From Carallia brachiata (Eukaryota; Streptophyta; Magnoliopsida; Malpighiales; Rhizophoraceae), in the NCBI GenBank assembly GCA_021464245.1, contig JADCRB010000061.1:21324-85323 (forward strand): a stretch of 64,000 nucleotides of DNA, given 5' to 3'. Positions 24,185 to 35,500 of this stretch are shown here, piece after piece; within the stretch, counting starts at the first letter, position 1; the number at the start of each line of letters is the position of its first letter. The translations under genes and the position numbers were made by a program. The notes below the pieces were generated by a model that worked only from the letters and a program-made list of their open reading frames with translations, made no database searches and had not been told where the DNA came from.

Positions 24185-25896
24185 TCCACTTTCTAAATTG
24201 GCTTTATTTATAGCAGTGAAGATTGTTGGCACGGCCCACCCTATTATAGGACCCAATGCGTTGCGCTAGCCTTGACTTATCACGTTCAAATTCAGTCCCA
24301 CGGACCATACCGGTTAGCTTGAAACTTGACGGACAAAATCACAAAAACAATAAATAAATAAATAAACAAACAAAAGGCATCTAGATTGTCGGACCTTCAG
24401 TTTAAAAAAGAAAAACGGGCTGCTTAGTTTATCTAGTTCATTAACATTATATTTCTCTTTCCCCTAATTGTTAAAATAAACTGTGTTACACTTACATGTC
24501 CCACATGTATATACAATATTAGTAGGAAATATAATTATGAAAGTAGATAGAAAACTCATATACTTATGTAGTAGTTTATGATATTTATATTTCCAAAAGT
24601 TTAATTTTGAGATTTTTAAATTTTTAAATTTATTAAATTATTAAAAATTGTAGCTTATAGTCTTTCTTAATCCTTCATTAAAATTAAAATTTCAATTTTA
24701 ATAATTTTAGAAGTCTGACTGGCTTAAAATGCTTAAAGTTGGGTGAGAAATCTTACGTTTTCAGCACCAAGTGTCTTAATTGTGGCTGGTCACTATTTTC
24801 CATTGGAAACAATTTTAATTCAAACAACCCTTTTCTGATTTCTAGTTTTCCTTACCAATGTGGCCATGTCTCCTCTACTGCTTGGAAACACTACTTTCCT
24901 TCTTGTTGTACATTGGTGTTTTCCTGTCTCAGTTTTATCTGATGCACATGATTTTTAATGGTGTGTTATCAATCCTGGAATAAGAGATGCTTGAAATACC
25001 TCAACAACAGTTACTAGGACACCAGATACCGTAATGACCACGACAACTCGCTTGAGTCGGCGTGCATGTTTACAACATTTAATTATTAACCGAAATTGTT
25101 TTCTCCTCCGACCATCCTCGGTTGGATTAAAAGCTTTTCTTTTTCATCTAAACCAAAAAAGTGCAATAAAAAAAAAAAATTAATATTTAGCAGGAATCTT
25201 CTTCTCGAAATTCATGTTTTACCTGCAACTTTGTTGAACTCAAAATTCAAACAGTATCAAAACTTTGTTGAAATTGAGTGCGTTGCGTAGAAGAAAAGTT
25301 ATAATTAAAATTTTTTTTTTCAAAAAAAGAAATAGTAGATTAAAAAAAATCAAACAAAACGGGAATGAGAAATTGTAGTCAATTATAATCGAAAAAATTA
25401 AAATAATTTGTCAATAAAATGAATAAGTAGAGATAATATCTTTGAATCCCGTCAGAGAGATTTGTTCGAATCCTTATTTGAGGTAGGCCAAATAATCTAT
25501 ATTGATTTTGCAAAAAAACAAACTCCACAGTATCTGGCAAGCGTCATTAGACAATTCGTAACTTTGGAGAACTCATAGTAAATTTAGCCTTATCAAAAAT
25601 CCTAACAATACTGGAATCTAGCATATTTACGAGTATGAAAATCTGCCACTGATAGAGAGGCAAAGGGACCAAACTGAGGTTGGTTTCTGGATCAAACCCC
25701 ACAAAGAGAAGAGAGACAGGAACTAAGAAATCTGACTTGCTCTCAGTCCCGGTCCCCATTTTTTCAGAATGGGTAACTGACCCAATTCTGAATATCCATG
25801 GCCCAAGCCAACGTTTCATGGGTTTGGACTATCAGATTAATGGCATTGACTGCATCCCTAATGGCATTGACTGCGTCCCTAAGGGTAAAAAAGAAT
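24185..25896. other. Gene-poor intergenic region
   Basis: No gene supported. A 22-bp tandem duplication (TGGCATTGACTGC..CCCTAA) occurs at about 25840-25882. Some sequence near 25440-25500 has a GTTCGAATCC box and may be a decayed SINE. Confidence 0.5.
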
Positions 25897-25918
25897 AGAT
25901 AATGACCACAAATACAAC

Positions 25919-25949
<31 letters not shown>

Positions 25950-25959
25950 TAATGACCAC
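25897..25959 (+). mobile_element. Tail-only retroposon insertion with target duplication
   Basis: AGATAATGACCAC (13 bp) occurs at 25897-25909 and at 25947-25959. Between them is only AAATACAAC followed by 28 adenines. This is best read as an extremely 5'-truncated retroposon that left just its poly(A) tail. Confidence 0.6.
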
Positions 25960-25965
25960 CTAGCG

Positions 25966-26240
25966 TGTGATTCAAGTGGCAAAATCACTCATCGGGACGA
26001 TCTCTCAACCATGGTTTGAGGGTTCGAGAGTGCGAAAGCAGTACTAAATATATATTTGACCATGCATAATTTTGAGACAAGCTGGTGATCCTTATTAGAT
26101 ACCGAGGAGTTTACTCATCCATGAGTTCAGTGTAGCGGCCCAACTCACTGTGCGGTGTGCTCAGCGCAGTCCTCCCTGACAGGATTTGTGGAACAATCAC
26201 CCTACTTTCCCATTTTAGAAATTAAAAAAAAATATATATA
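25966..26240 (+). mobile_element. Possible tRNA-derived SINE
   Basis: TTCAAGTGGCAAAATCAC could act as an A box and GAGGGTTCGAGAGTGCG as a B box (near 26018). The body is less AT-rich than its surroundings and ends in an A9-plus-TA tract near 26225-26242. No target duplication seen. Confidence 0.35.
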
Positions 26241-26574
26241 TATAATGACGGTGATATCATAATATCACTACTGTTTTAAAGAGAAAGGAAGTTTAAGTTT
26301 CTGTTTTAATCAGTTGGGCTTTAAAGGGAATTAGTAGTAGTGTGATCGTGAGAGACTAGGCTTTCCTAATAATTTATACTATGTTCAGATAAAATCTTAA
26401 GGGAAGAGGAAAATTGAAGAGAGGAAAGTGGGGGAGAAATTTACTAGAGGAGAAAAATTTTTTTCATCATTTGAGAAGAATTAATGGGAAGTTCTCCCAA
26501 ATTAGATGATGTGTCTGAAGTCTAAGAAAAGCCAAAGCATCTTAACCCGTAATTATTATGTAAAACAACCACGG

Positions 26575-27440
26575 TGCAGGGGGAAGGATAACCTGCTTCA
26601 TAGTTTTAACATTGATGCTCCTTATCAAAATCCGGTCTTCCCCAGTTCCAAGAAGTGTAGCAGGGACATGACCTGGGACAGAAGCAGCAAGCAAGCAAGA
26701 AACAAAGTGCAAAGAGAAATTACCCAACTATTAGAACGAATCAGTTAATAGAAAGCTATTTCAAAACCATGCCCACTTCCTGACGCAAGTCTAATTCATT
26801 TGGAACACATTAACATCCATGTTCTGGTTACCAACTATAATCAAATAAAACACCCGGTAAAGCTAATATCACTTTCAATTGGTAAAAGGTTAAAAGGTTA
26901 ACAAATTCTTACGTCATGGAATGGCACATTGTCCTTGCCCATAAACTGATGCAGCTCCACATTTTCAGAGTTCTTCCACCACCTTTCCCACTAAGGACTA
27001 TAGCATGAAGTGACAGACACGTATCAAATGGATGCGTCAAACCACACATAATAGAACTGGACACCATATGAAGGTTAACTAAAAGAAGTTATAAACTTGA
27101 GAAGTAAATAGCTTCAAGTGGGATTCAGAAAAAAGTCAATCTCAAACAGCTTAAGAAAGGGCATGACAGCCTTATACTTAAGTTTTTCATGTGGAACAGG
27201 AACCCCCAACTCAAGATCCGTGGTGCTGCATCAAGGTAGGAGTCCTTTAAGCCATGCATATGTAGCCTGGATAGCATTCCGACTCCAAGATCTAGCAACT
27301 GTCATCTTATCAATATAGCTCTTCAGCTTCTCCTCCAAAAACTGGAACTCTAGTAACAAGCCATGACATACCTGTTGAGTGTTGATAGTACAAGGTCTAA
27401 CACACCACACAGAGAGGTTTTTGGAATAAGAACAAAAAAG
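26575..27440 (-). pseudogene. Methionyl-tRNA synthetase pseudogene fragment
   Basis: Three minus-strand blocks match consecutive parts of plant cytosolic MetRS. Block one (about 27430-27160) reads FLEEKLKSYIDKM, SWSRNAIQATYAWL and LGVPVPHEKL. Block two (26990-26913) reads [20 protein letters not shown] and ends at a GTAAG donor. Block three (about 26665-26575) reads ATLLGTGEDRILIRSINV. MetRS charges tRNA-Met. This copy cannot: an in-frame TGA interrupts block one between GLLP and CSTTDL, the YVWFDAPIGY segment has diverged, and the N-terminal HIGH-containing part and the KMSKS region are not seen. Introns between blocks suggest a decayed genomic copy rather than a processed one. Confidence 0.75.
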
Positions 27441-27540
27441 CAACAAATAATCTTACTTTTAATTCAAAAGAACAAACATAATGTTATTTCAACTCAATGT
27501 GGGAGGAGATGAAAAAAAAAAAAAGAGCTGTACAAGTAGA

Positions 27541-30500
27541 ACAAGTTATTTAACTTATATCTAGGATCTTTAAGCTTTGTTGGATTTCAATAGTTTTTCA
27601 TATTGGTCGCCAGGTGCAGAGCTCTAGTAACATGATAGCGTTGGGTATGTGCCTTCCACCAGCCTTTCTAGTAAGAAATCTCAAGTGTCACAGTAAAGAT
27701 GCATTGTAGTAATACATGCCTTCAAAGCTACAGAGTACATAATCCATGTTCTAGAACTATTTTTTGACAACGTTATGCCAAGAAATGCAAAAGAAAATCC
27801 CTATTTTTTACGTATGATCCACAAGCAAATCAAGATTTATACCATGATATTTCTTCACAAGTAAAATCGAACAATTTCATATGGATTCATAAATTTGTGC
27901 AGATAACTTGATAAGCAAATTTGAGACCAATACCATCTTAGCCCATTGTAAAACACTACTAAATCTTGTTTCGAGACAAGAAAACAGATCAAGCAACATA
28001 CATAACCCAGAAAGCATGTTAATTATCTTTTGGTTAGCTTTGGCATCCCAGATACCTTTTTAAATGTACAGCTGTCACTGTTGACAACCCAAAAAGAAAG
28101 GAATAGAAGATATTAATTTCAATAAAAACTTGACCTAACAACCATCAATCAAATGCAAATGGAGCAAACACATAGGACAAGTAGAACTTTATGTTAAAAA
28201 AGCATGAGTTCATTTTCAAGCAATCATACACCCAACACTCTCACCTTATTCTTCAAATAAATATCTGACCTGAGGAGATACTATACCTCTGTCAGGAAGC
28301 TTATTGCATGGCCCCACCCAATTAAACGAGCATTTGGGTTCCACGCCATGACATCTCCCCACATCTGCAATAAGTCACCAAAAAGAATTTGAATACTAGA
28401 AGCAATAAATGATTGGCAAGCTAAAATGTGTTGAGCCAAAAAGGTATGAAACTAACTGGAGATATAGAGCCATTTATCATCGAAATCTCTCCATCAGGAA
28501 GCTGTAGGAGGGGACATTCTTTTGCGGATGGTATGCTTGGGAGGAAAAGGAAAAGAATGAGGGAAAGTAATTGACACAGCGAGCTTTAAATGAGTTTAAG
28601 TTATATTTATTGCTGAAAGCAGGCTTCAAGGAAGAATGCTCCACAAAATGGTATATCACAACAGAAGAAGTTCAAAGGTCAGTGAGAATGCGATCAAAAA
28701 TTCTGTTTATATCAAAGTTCAATGAACAAGATCTGAAGCAAGGCACGTGTATTGAAGTAAAAGTGGACCAACAACATATAGATGGTGATGAGTTGACAAG
28801 AAAATTTAGCAGGCTATATAAAGTGATTTCATCAACTAAGCATAATGAGTGAGAAAAGCTTTGGGAAACAGATAATAATCAAGTTTGAAAAAACAGGAGA
28901 TTGAGTAGAGGGATATACACCACAAATTGCGTTATCTTTTACTGCCCACCCACTGCAATAGAAGTATCTAAGCGCCACTCATTGGAGTTAACCTGACAAA
29001 ATACTCATAAATATTTGTCAATAAAAAGATTAACCACTCACTGACTGCAAAGATATAGAAAGCTAGTGCACAAATGTAAAGCTACATGGTAAAAAAATTA
29101 GACCAATGCAATTTAGAATTAAAGCTGGTGCACACCCGTTATAGCTGCTCTCCAATTTCCTGCTATTTATCAAAACTTAGCGAGGAACTTAAAGGAACAC
29201 AGAGAGAATGAGATGGAAGGTCGATCCTCGGTGCTGAAAAAAATGGCGGCCAGCCCAACTTTTCATCCCGGGAAGAAAATGATGACTTTGGAGTGTGATA
29301 CAAAACCTGTCCAAAGCAAATACAATAACCCAAGAAATCACAATTAAATTACGACAAGTCACATGGCCATAAAACGTTTCGCAAATATAATTACAAGGAT
29401 CATGCATGGCCTAACTTTCCACACCAGCAATAGCTATTGGCCTCACTGCTCCAAGCATAAAGCCCAAAAGAATCTTATCTATTACCTGAAAATCCCTGTG
29501 AATACAAATGAATATAGAAATTTCAGCATTAGAATACTAGAATTTTGAACTCAGAATAGGACATTTACAATCCTGAATCCAATCATGAGGGTTTTGATTA
29601 AGCAAGTTGAAGAAGAGAAAAAACCTACCATAAGCACCAACAGGCATAAAAAAACCCCCATGAGATGAATTAGTGCCTCCTCTCTTCCTCCATTCACAAG
29701 CACCTTTGCAAATTTGTCCGCAATCCACTCTGCCTCCGCCTGCATTTCCTAAAAGTTCCTCCCAATCATAGATCCATGCATGCTGGTACTTACCCACCAC
29801 CAAACTTGTACAGCTTGCTGCAAGAACCCAAATAGTCACCTCCCAAGACCGACTCTAAAGCATCATTGACAGCCTCATTATCACAAAAATCAAAAGTAGA
29901 GGGCAGGCACGAGTTAGACGATATCAGAGAGAATAAAATTACAATGGCAGGAGGTTTAATTTATTTATTAGCGATTCTTCATCACCTCTACTCTCCAATC
30001 TTAATAAAAAGATCAGTTTAAAATCAGGAATATGACAAATGTGATGTGCTTTCTATATGTTCACTTTTATAATAGCTCAGATCCGCCCTACTCCTCCACC
30101 ACACTTAGCCTTGCAAACTTTCGCCTCATCATCTGTCTGCATTGATGATGTCCCAAGCCTTTCTTGCAGCCCTTTTCAAGATCATCGTCTTCTTCATAAT
30201 GTAAGGACACATATTACAAAAGACAAAAAACAAGGAAGTAAGTTTCAAAACAATTCCCCGAGATAACTACAAAATCAAGAAGCAATGGAATAAACCAACA
30301 ATCAAAGATGAAACTAGCGAACGCACCGTTAAAACCACGAACGGCTGCAAGAATCAAAAGAATTTAAAATCAATTTAGCGAACAAAAAGAAAAAGTAAAA
30401 GATCTTTAACCTGGCAAAAACAAAACAAAGAAAGAAAAAATGAAAAACAAAGAAAGAGAGAGGGAGAGACAGAGAGAGAATTGATCAATAATCAGGGAAG

Positions 30501-31200
30501 CAAAGGAACCGTTAAACCTCTTATCGGTGCGGGCTCCCCTGTAAATCTCTTCTGTGTTGCACTCTGCTTCAACAACGGATCTACCCGGGTCGAAGCAAGA
30601 AAAAGATATTAAAATCCAAGTTTATTTAGGAAACAAAAAGAAAACGGAAAACTGAAGATTATTAACCTATTCAAGAAAACAATGAAAATAAGAAAGAAAA
30701 GATTGAGAGAGATAACCGAATCGAACTTGGTGGAGTGTTGGCGGAAATCCGCCGGTGGCCGGTTCCTACGGAAGCAGCGACCTGGACCGTTACGGGAGAG
30801 AAAGGACCTCAAAAACTTGGACTGTTTGGCAACGAAACTCAGAACCCGATGAATGTGATTGCCCTCAAATTGTTCTTGAAACAAACAGACGCCGAAAACA
30901 CATTATTAAACCGCCAAAAATATCATCAAAATCAAATTACCATAAATAAAATAAAACGGAAGAACAGAAAAGAGAGAAAATGAAACGGGGAAAAGGAGTT
31001 TGACACAACAACACGAAGATCCTCGTCAAAAGAATTGAAGCACTAGACAGATCGTGAGATTTTCAGGCAATCGTTAAAGAAGGACAATAATGTATATATA
31101 TGTTTGGGAGCAGAAGAACAAGAAAGAAGAAAAAGGAGGAGGAAGAAGAAAGAAGCGATGGAAATACAGGAGGAGCGGCCGGGAATGTGTAGATTCAGCC
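27541..31200 (-). other. Unidentified minus-strand transcription unit (possible gene or lncRNA)
   Basis: Several short ORF segments on the minus strand are bordered by plausible splice sites and have less biased composition than the surroundings. They include VEAECNTEEIYRGARTDKRF near 30570, a LPSTFDFCDNEAVNDAL stretch near 29900, AEWIADKFAKVLVNGGREEA near 29700, LPDGEISMINGSISP near 28480 and WGDVMAWNPNARLIGWG near 28350. A CT-rich leader at 31200-30950 resembles a plant 5' UTR. I could not join the blocks into one frame or recognise a family, so this may be a decayed gene or noncoding transcript. The MetRS fragment lies just downstream on the same strand but matches none of these blocks. 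Confidence 0.35.
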
Positions 31201-31368
31201 GGCGGAGTTTGAAATATATAGAAAAAAATGGCTGAAGCGTAGGACGGACTCCCTTTTGATTTGGGTTTTGGGACCGTTAAGACTTGAGAACTTCTACATT
31301 AGCAGGAAGAGGGTAACTTGGAGGTCAAGTTTGTGCCAACGTGGCATTTTTTGAGAAGGGGATTTCTA

Positions 31369-31497
31369 ATTTAACTCCATTTTTTAAGTGAGTATAATTT
31401 ATTCATAATCTTACACCACACAATAAGTGAGATCTATTTAAATAAAAAAATTAAAAATAATATTTAAATAGTATTAGATCAAGAGAGTAAATTTAGC
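31369..31497 (-). mobile_element. MITE-like repeat, family B, copy 2
   Basis: Reverse-orientation relative of 3885-4014. Shared blocks are AAGTGAGTATAATTTATTC, AATAAGTGAGATCTATTT and AAATAATATTTAAATAGTAT. Confidence 0.5.
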
Positions 31498-32502
31498 AAA
31501 GACCTGATCTCACCTCTATCGCTTTCATTTTGACTTTGACTATCCTTGGTTTTCAAATTTACAACGGCTATTTTTTTTTTCCCTCAATTTCAGCTTAAAT
31601 AAGATATACAAATAACTTTCTCCGAAATTGTGATAACAATAGAGAATACAAAACGCATAGAACAATATTTTTATGTTTCCGCCGAGATGATGATAAAATG
31701 TAAAAACTCCCATTGTTTCTCTTCCTCCCCTTTTTTTTTATTTGAACTTTTTTTCCTCTACTTTTTCATTAGTCGTAACTCGCGACAAACGTTTTGACGA
31801 GCATTGCGCTTAAGCATTCGAGCCAACTCTCATCGCAAGACCAAATAAAACTTGGAGATTCTCATTAAGAGTCCATACCCAAAAGGCCTTTGGACACACG
31901 CGATGAAGTAGACAAGCCCAACTGAATAACAGAGTTTTTTTTTTCCCCCCTCCGTTTTTTTCCACTTTTAAGAACGAAGAAAGTTACTAGCGTGTAGAAT
32001 TAGATTTGATACATTCAAGCCCATATAATAGCCATGGATTCTAAGTAAAAATATTACATCTCAAATATACGTCATCTCTATGAGCTGTACAAATGAGATC
32101 ACCTACATTTTGTTTTTCTTTTCTGAAGGATCACCCTCAATGAATTCAACAATAATTAAAAAAAATCATAGAGAATACAATATTATTAGAGTGCAAGTAA
32201 ACATATAGTAATACAAACTTTTACACGATTAAGTTCAAAAGAAGAAGAAAAAACAAATGAACCATTAGATTCTTGTATCTAAATTATTTTCAATGAATGG
32301 GCCAAAAAAATACTGTTATCAAAATTTATTTTTTCTTCTCTTTTTCTTTTCTTGAATTTGAACAGCAGGATGTATATTATTTATAGGCATCCCAGAAACA
32401 GATTTTTGTATTTAAAATCAATTATGGTGAGAAAAACCGAAATTCAACTTGGGCAATAAGTAGACGCCGGGCTAATATAGCGAGCAGCAAATACGTAAAA
32501 TC
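31498..32502. other. Intergenic, 3' side of VPS53
   Basis: No gene seen. The part next to 32502 is the VPS53 3' flank on the minus strand. Confidence 0.6.
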
Positions 32503-35500
32503 TCAGGTGAAGAGTTTTCTGAAAGGTCCATCCTTCCTGTCTTTTGCAGCTTCGGTCAGAGCAAGAAACCTCTTGAAACCTGTTGTGGCAGCACCTCGTC
32601 CAAGCGCAGCCGCTCTTGTAAGAACATCTTCTCGCGATGCAATAAATCCGAGTGAAGCACTGGTAATTGCAGGCGCAGGAGCAGATGAAGCAGCCGGAAC
32701 AACTGCTGGACCAATAGAAGGTTGTGTAATTGCTGGAGCATGTTTATTGAAGTCGTCCAATATGGTCTGCTGATCAGCCTTTTTAAGACCCTGAAAGCAC
32801 AAATGACCATAAAAATAGAATTCAATTCTGTATCAAGAAACCTTTTACTCATAAGGTTTCATAGATTTATACTATCATGTTATCAAAGCTGTCCTCTTTC
32901 GGTACAATAATCAAAACAAAACTTTACACCCAAAATTGTGGTCAATTACATAAATCTTTTCTCATTATTCCATTTTATTGTAAATTTGGTATGATTAGAG
33001 GCGTCCCTCTCCTCTCACCATCCACCTAGATTTACTTTCCCAATCTTAATTGGAGCATCTCTATACACATCGAACATGTCCAAACCAAAGCAAAAGTCAC
33101 TCTCTCAGCCTTGTCTCCAATCAGAACTACACTTCTTTTGCTATAAGTATCTACATTTCCTATGTGGTCCTTCCTAGAGTGGCTACAAACTCACGCGATC
33201 ATTCTTATCTCTGTTACAATCATTTTTTTTAATATGCTGTTTCCTACCAGCCTACCACTCCCTATCATACATCAACATGAGCTTAATCATCTTATGATCA
33301 AATTTACCCTTCACTTACTTAAAATTTTGCGGCTATACATAACTCCAGTTGCACACCTTACAGCTTACCAAGGATAAAGTTGCACAAAATCATGCGATAG
33401 CTCTCAAAATTTATTCTCCTTTCTCTAGGAACAGGACATAAAGGGGAAGGAAAAGAAGTGGAGGAGAAACAAGAGAGCAATTGATGACCTTAAGCTCCAG
33501 AATACGCTGAAACTCCATTGGCGTTCCCTCTGGTAGCAATGCTCTATAGGTATCAGCCACGGAATCAATTGGAGACAGTATAACCTGTGAAATGTAGGAT
33601 AAATACGATTAGCAGAAAAAAGCAATGAGAAGACAAAAAGCTGCAACTAACGATAATGTTCCCTAACCTTCAAAAGTGCTTCAGCTTTACTCATTTCACG
33701 GCTCACAAACTTTGAATAGCTAGTAGCAACAGATGCCTATTTCATGCAAATGTATACAGGCGGGTTAGACACAAATGCTTTGGATAGTTGAAAATGGTAG
33801 CTACCCAGATTACAACACTTGAAAATTTACTAGCAACTCACTACTGGAAAGAGCTTTTCTAGTCATGTCTGCAAATATAGCTCATGCATGAAGACACCAG
33901 ATAATATATTCTTGGGTTGTATGCAGTATTTCCATCCAGTCTCTTCTCATTCCCACTCGTCCAACTAAATTGGCACCTCTCAATGTCACAAATCTAATAA
34001 ACCCTAGTTAGGCCTGCACTTGCCTAGCCAGAAACCATTTCAGCACCATTCTTTCAAACAAATTTGAACTTTCAACTTAGATTTGAATCAATGGTGGCCA
34101 TTCTGGCATCTAGGGAATAACTAAATTCTTTTCCCATAACCAACACGGATGGAGACTAGCCATGCCCAGACGGTAGTAGGTCCCCAAGTTACCATAGCAT
34201 TATTAAAGAGGCAAAAAGGGTGAAGCAGAACAATTTCAACTCTACTCTAACACACCATTCAACTCATACATTGAGAGAATTCTGATACAATAATAACATT
34301 TGTGCCTCTTACACCGCAAAAGAAGTCTCAACCAACGAGGATCTACTTGAATGTGAGAAGGCAAACAATTGACCTTGCATTGAAACAGAATTACAAAAGC
34401 AGCATACTTTATTTTATTTGCCCATTTAAATTTTCTGAAACTGCAACAGCTTTATTTGAAACCAAGCTGGATGGTGACAGCCTACCCGTTGGATAGAATT
34501 CAGAAACAAATCCGAAATTCGACTGCTAGATTTTTTATCTTGTAAAAGTAGGCCTTTGTTCAGGAATTAGTCACTCACCTGTTGACCAAGGGAAGGAATC
34601 TCGAGGAGAATTGTCTTTACGGCTTGAGTATCTAGAAGCATCTGCAGTAGCATCATGTCATTGGTTATCTCTGGAACATATAAAAATAATCTTGTAGAAA
34701 AGTTCCAAAAGTAAAAAGAGAAAAAGAAATTTTGATGGACAAGAAATTATTTTCATCAACGTGATTCACATAGTTTTACTAACTTCTATCCATATGCACA
34801 ACTTGTGTGTTCATTCTGGAGGCAACAGAACAACTCCATTAGGCTCAATATAAAAGAAGGTATAAGTGTGGTCATTGGATGCAAATCATTCATGTATTAA
34901 TAAAAAAAACAGCCGGAATCTAAAGTCAAAAGGCACCACTATTTGCCACAAATTTCCAACAACTACAACTGAATACACAATGATATTGACTCATTTGTCC
35001 ACTCTATAGCAGGCTCAGAATCCTATAGGTGATAAATATACAGTTCACAGGCATAGCAGCTCCTCGAGCACTATTGGCGTTATATGAAATTCATGAATAG
35101 AGGCCTAAAACTGTCGGCCAACTTGGATCCACAAACTAAAAAAATTTAGATTTGCAGCATCTGAAATGTTTTCAAGAAAGGAAAACAACTTGTGATTGGT
35201 GCACAACAAAAAATCCTTATGGCACACATACTGTAACATGTGACAGCCCCGCATAATGTAACATGCGACAGCCCTACACCTCGATGCAAAGGTTAACAAT
35301 CTCAGCATTTGGGATGCAAGGAATCATGTCTAATTCAGCTAGCAGAAATTAAAAAACTGCGAGCATGTAAGTCAATAATTTCACAATTCTTGAAAAAAGG
35401 AACAAAAGTAGGAATGATAGATTCTTACTTGTTGGGCACCAGTCTCTGATATGTGCTTGCATTTGAATATGTTGGCATAGAAACGTGGACCAAGTGACGA

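Noticed and set aside
25440..25500. Possible tRNA gene (GTTCGAATCC box)
   Set aside because: No acceptor-stem pairing or cloverleaf around it; more like a decayed SINE.
28571..28852. 93-codon plus-strand ORF inside the unidentified minus unit
   Set aside because: No recognised domain, and it sits where an intron of the minus-strand unit would lie.
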